Made by a program: the position numbers and the translations under genes. From assembly GCA_035477615.1 (NCBI GenBank), contig DATIKJ010000014.1, forward strand, positions 1 to 24,253: a DNA stretch of 24,253 nt, given 5' to 3'. This stretch comes from UBA2277 sp035477615. Lineage in GTDB: Bacteria; Patescibacteriota; Microgenomatia; UBA1400; MFAQ01. Under the pieces are notes generated by a model, which saw nothing but the letters and a program-made list of their open reading frames with translations, had not been told where the DNA came from and made no database searches. Shown piece after piece: positions 22,346 through 24,253 of the stretch. Every line of letters begins with the position of its first letter. The stretch's first letter is position 1.

Positions 22346-23563
22346 CTAATTGTACTCGACTTTGTTGCCGGTGGGTAATAATTCTACCCAGATATTTCCT
22401 GGGGTGAAAACGATTTCCTTGCCAGCTTTATCGGTAAAAATAGTACGTTCAAGTTGTTTGGGTTTTTTCCAAGTAACCTCGGTGACAACTCCATTTTGAA
22501 AGATATAGCCAGTTCCTGAACCAATAATGTCGTAGTATAGATGTTTACCATAGTCACCAAGTTGGGTTTCTTTGGCAAATTGGACAACAACATTAGCTGC
22601 TGATAACTGTTGTTTCGTATCAAAATCCATATGAGCAACGCCGGCGGTGAAACGGAGGTAAGTTTTGCTTGCGGTGTCATATTTCCACTCAACAGCGAAG
22701 TCTTTATAGTTTGACCAAAAATCGAATTTAATACTTGTCGCTGGAGTACCGGTTACAGTAATATCTGGATCGGTTTTCCAAGTTTTGAATCCAGACAACC
22801 AAGGCATGTCGTTTGGCATTTTGGATGTGTAACCACGTTTCTCAGCTTGTTTCCAAGCTGCAGGTAAAGAACCGACCATGGTGTGTTCGGTGATGTCTGG
22901 TGTATCATTGCCGCGACGATTTGCATCTCTAAAAAGCACTGGCATACCAGTATCTCCTGTGGTATCAAAGTCGTTACCTCCTGGTTTTCTCCAACCAAGT
23001 TTTGCCAGCTCTTCGATTGCAAAGGATTTTGGATGAGAAACACATTGACCAGTACCCTCATCGCGCCCACAGTTTGCACCACCTACGTGCATATAAATTG
23101 GAGTGTTGTACTCAGCGGCAATGTTAACAAAGTAAATACGAGCTGAGCGAACTGGGGCAACTCGAGCAGTATCCGCCTGAGCACCACAATAAAATACTCC
23201 CATAAAACGAGTAATGCCTCCTTCGGCAACCGCTTCATAAACAACATCAGCTAAAGACAACCCAGACTGTGGTCTTACAGAGACATCATTTTCGATCATG
23301 GCTAAGATTGGGCGACGAGTCTCCCATAGAGCTTTTTCTGATTTACTATAAAGTTTGCCATTTATTGGACAAGCTTCGGTTTTTGGCTCGTTGGCAAACT
23401 GACCGAAACCAGTAGTTTTGACTGGTTCTTCAGAAATTGTTTTGGGGGAAATTAACAAACCACCATTTCCCGGAACAACTGCATAAGCTATCCCTCCTGA
23501 AACTAGGAAGGTAATGATTAAGCCAATAACTGTTTTAAGAGAAAATACTTTGAGTGAGGACAT
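22346..23563 (-). CDS. DUF3048 (YerB-like) anchored extracytoplasmic protein
   Basis: A 405-residue protein with one N-terminal membrane helix (about 10-31), the rest external. The DUF3048 N-terminal domain is clear: RPILAMIENDVSVRPQSGLS followed by ADVVYEAVAEGGITR and VAPVRSARIYFV. A second, C-terminal DUF3048 domain contains WEVKW-like strands and NVVVQF near residue 320. The family includes B. subtilis YerB and has no proven activity. There is no lipobox cysteine, so it is a helix-anchored form. Cysteines in CGAQ, NCGRD and GQC may pair outside the cell. Three bases separate it from the upstream DUF4446 gene, so the two are co-transcribed. Confidence 0.88.
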   Translation of the reverse strand: MSSLKVFSLKTVIGLIITFLVSGGIAYAVVPGNGGLLISPKTISEEPVKTTGFGQFANEPKTEACPINGKLYSKSEKALWETRRPILAMIENDVSVRPQSGLSLADVVYEAVAEGGITRFMGVFYCGAQADTARVAPVRSARIYFVNIAAEYNTPIYMHVGGANCGRDEGTGQCVSHPKSFAIEELAKLGWRKPGGNDFDTTGDTGMPVLFRDANRRGNDTPDITEHTMVGSLPAAWKQAEKRGYTSKMPNDMPWLSGFKTWKTDPDITVTGTPATSIKFDFWSNYKDFAVEWKYDTASKTYLRFTAGVAHMDFDTKQQLSAANVVVQFAKETQLGDYGKHLYYDIIGSGTGYIFQNGVVTEVTWKKPKQLERTIFTDKAGKEIVFTPGNIWVELLPTGNKVEYN

Positions 23564-23566
23564 GAA

Positions 23567-24019
23567 TTATTTTAATGCTTGTTTGATAACGTCTTGTTCT
23601 TCGCTACTAAGAGACTGGGTACTAACTTTGCCACCATCGACTCTTTTGGCATAGAGACGAGTATTTTCGCGACTATGTAATGAGCTTATCATAATACCAT
23701 CTCCCAAGTCATCTAGGAATGCAGCGGTGAAGCTTTGATCTCCGCCAGTGTCGGTAAAGGGATTGTAGCGTTTGAAGGCTAGCCTTTGAATATGTTTTTT
23801 GTTTTCTTGAATCTCTTTGTCTAGTTTTTCATTGATACTCTCGATATCTTTTTTGTTTCTTTCAGAAATAGATATTAATTGATTAAGAGATGACAAAAGA
23901 TCTTTTTTGGAAACGTTTGATGTTAGTCGTGAGTAATGAATTAGCATCCTAACTAATAGAGCAGTAATAATTAGTAGCCAGAGAGCTAAAGCTCCTAGTA
24001 TGTAAATTGTTGGTATCAT
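23567..24019 (-). CDS. DUF4446 family membrane-anchored protein
   Basis: A 150-residue protein: one N-terminal membrane helix (about 5-27), a coiled-coil stretch (about 35-80) and the DUF4446 core with KRYNPFTDTGGDQSFTAAFL (83-102), then DGIMISSLHSRENTRLYAK and a C-terminal LSSEEQDVIKQA. The RYNPF-GG-SF and SLHSRE blocks are the family hallmarks. Function unknown; in Firmicutes relatives the gene often lies near chromosome partition genes. First gene of the run DUF4446 - DUF3048 - winged helix - AbrB - secD - secF. A TATAAT on the minus strand (24040-24035) gives a leader of about nine bases. Confidence 0.88.
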   Translation of the reverse strand: MIPTIYILGALALWLLIITALLVRMLIHYSRLTSNVSKKDLLSSLNQLISISERNKKDIESINEKLDKEIQENKKHIQRLAFKRYNPFTDTGGDQSFTAAFLDDLGDGIMISSLHSRENTRLYAKRVDGGKVSTQSLSSEEQDVIKQALK

Positions 24020-24036
24020 AGACGTATTAAGTTTAT

Positions 24037-24042
24037 TATATA
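24037..24042 (+). promoter_or_regulatory. -10 element giving a leaderless start at 24049
   Basis: TATATA at 24037-24042 lies exactly seven bases before the ATG at 24049. It overlaps the minus-strand TATAAT (24040-24035) of the divergent DUF4446 gene, so both promoters share the 29-base gap. Confidence 0.5.
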
Positions 24043-24048
24043 AGAATC

Positions 24049-24253
24049 ATGCCAAAAAAACGAAAAACTAGAAAAGAAAAAATTAGAAGTGAGACTCGCC
24101 AAAAAGAAAGTAATTTGTTTTCAATAAATGCTGAATGGCTTAAAACAGGCACAAAAAAGGAAAAAACAAAGATTGTTCTGGGAGAACCTGAAAAGAAATA
24201 TTTTAGATTGGACTTGACAAAGACTTTTCTTCTATCTATGCTTGTCCTAGCCT
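24049..24253 (+). CDS. N-terminus of a basic membrane-anchored protein, runs off the window
   Basis: The first 68 codons of an open frame that continues past the right edge. The start MPKKRKTRKEKIRSETRQKE is highly basic, followed by a polar stretch and, from about residue 59, a hydrophobic segment (TFLLSMLVLA) that looks like the beginning of a membrane helix. A long basic cytoplasmic tail before one helix is a common style for Patescibacteria anchored proteins. No domain can be named. The ATG matches a predicted leaderless promoter, and it is divergent from the DUF4446 gene. Confidence 0.7.
   Translation, partial: MPKKRKTRKEKIRSETRQKESNLFSINAEWLKTGTKKEKTKIVLGEPEKKYFRLDLTKTFLLSMLVLA

Overview
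The window looks like a fragment of a low-GC, compact bacterial chromosome, most likely from the Candidate Phyla Radiation (Patescibacteria), probably Microgenomates-like. This is inferred from gene content and protein style, not from a marker tree. The pointers are: genes packed end to end with 0-40 base gaps, few Shine-Dalgarno sites, a tiny nicotinamide-riboside salvage operon (pnuC-nadR), a Rel protein cut off after its TGS domain, and many short membrane-anchored proteins of unknown function. UGA acts as a stop (end of the gene at 21743-22324) and no gene is interrupted by UGA, so recoding to glycine is unlikely.

Layout. Positions 1-5729 (minus strand) hold the N-terminal 637 codons of a P2-type cation ATPase, a short phosphoglycerate-mutase-like protein, and an operon reading DUF5320 - DUF134 regulator - YibE/F membrane protein - thioredoxin - thioredoxin/CcdA fusion. 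This operon looks like an envelope thiol-redox or metal-related unit. Positions 5849-7325 (plus) hold a small membrane protein, a methyltransferase-like protein and a membrane-anchored lytic-transglycosylase-like protein. Positions 7406-9581 (minus) hold pnuC, nadR and a DUF1003-like coiled-coil membrane protein. Positions 9734-10972 (plus) hold a small ORF with a Ser/Cys-rich tail overlapping a radical SAM enzyme, closed by a strong terminator. Positions 10981-14265 (minus) hold gltX, a beta-barrel-like envelope protein, a small helical protein, a tandem hairpin repeat and a triple zinc-ribbon protein. Positions 14291-15370 (plus) hold an anchored protein of unknown function. Positions 15401-17824 (minus) hold rel and a D,D-carboxypeptidase. 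Positions 17864-19321 (plus) hold a CCA-adding-type nucleotidyltransferase with odd features. Positions 19326-24019 (minus) hold DUF4446 - DUF3048 - winged helix/nucleotidyltransferase - AbrB - secD - secF. A final gene starts at 24049 and leaves the window.

The points most worth a second look are: (1) the small ORF plus radical SAM gene, which is either a peptide/maturase pair or one protein split by a +1 frameshift at an in-frame CCC-T; (2) a recurring promoter layout in which the -10 hexamer lies exactly seven bases before the start codon, predicting leaderless mRNAs, including divergent pairs; (3) a CCA-type enzyme with a zinc ribbon inside its HD domain and an Asn in place of the first catalytic Asp; (4) a hairpin that hides the ribosome binding site of the carboxypeptidase and has the rel stop codon in its loop; (5) a tandem repeat whose two hairpins show compensatory base changes. 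No tRNA, rRNA, CRISPR array or transposase gene was seen, and no gene-free stretch exceeds 300 bases.
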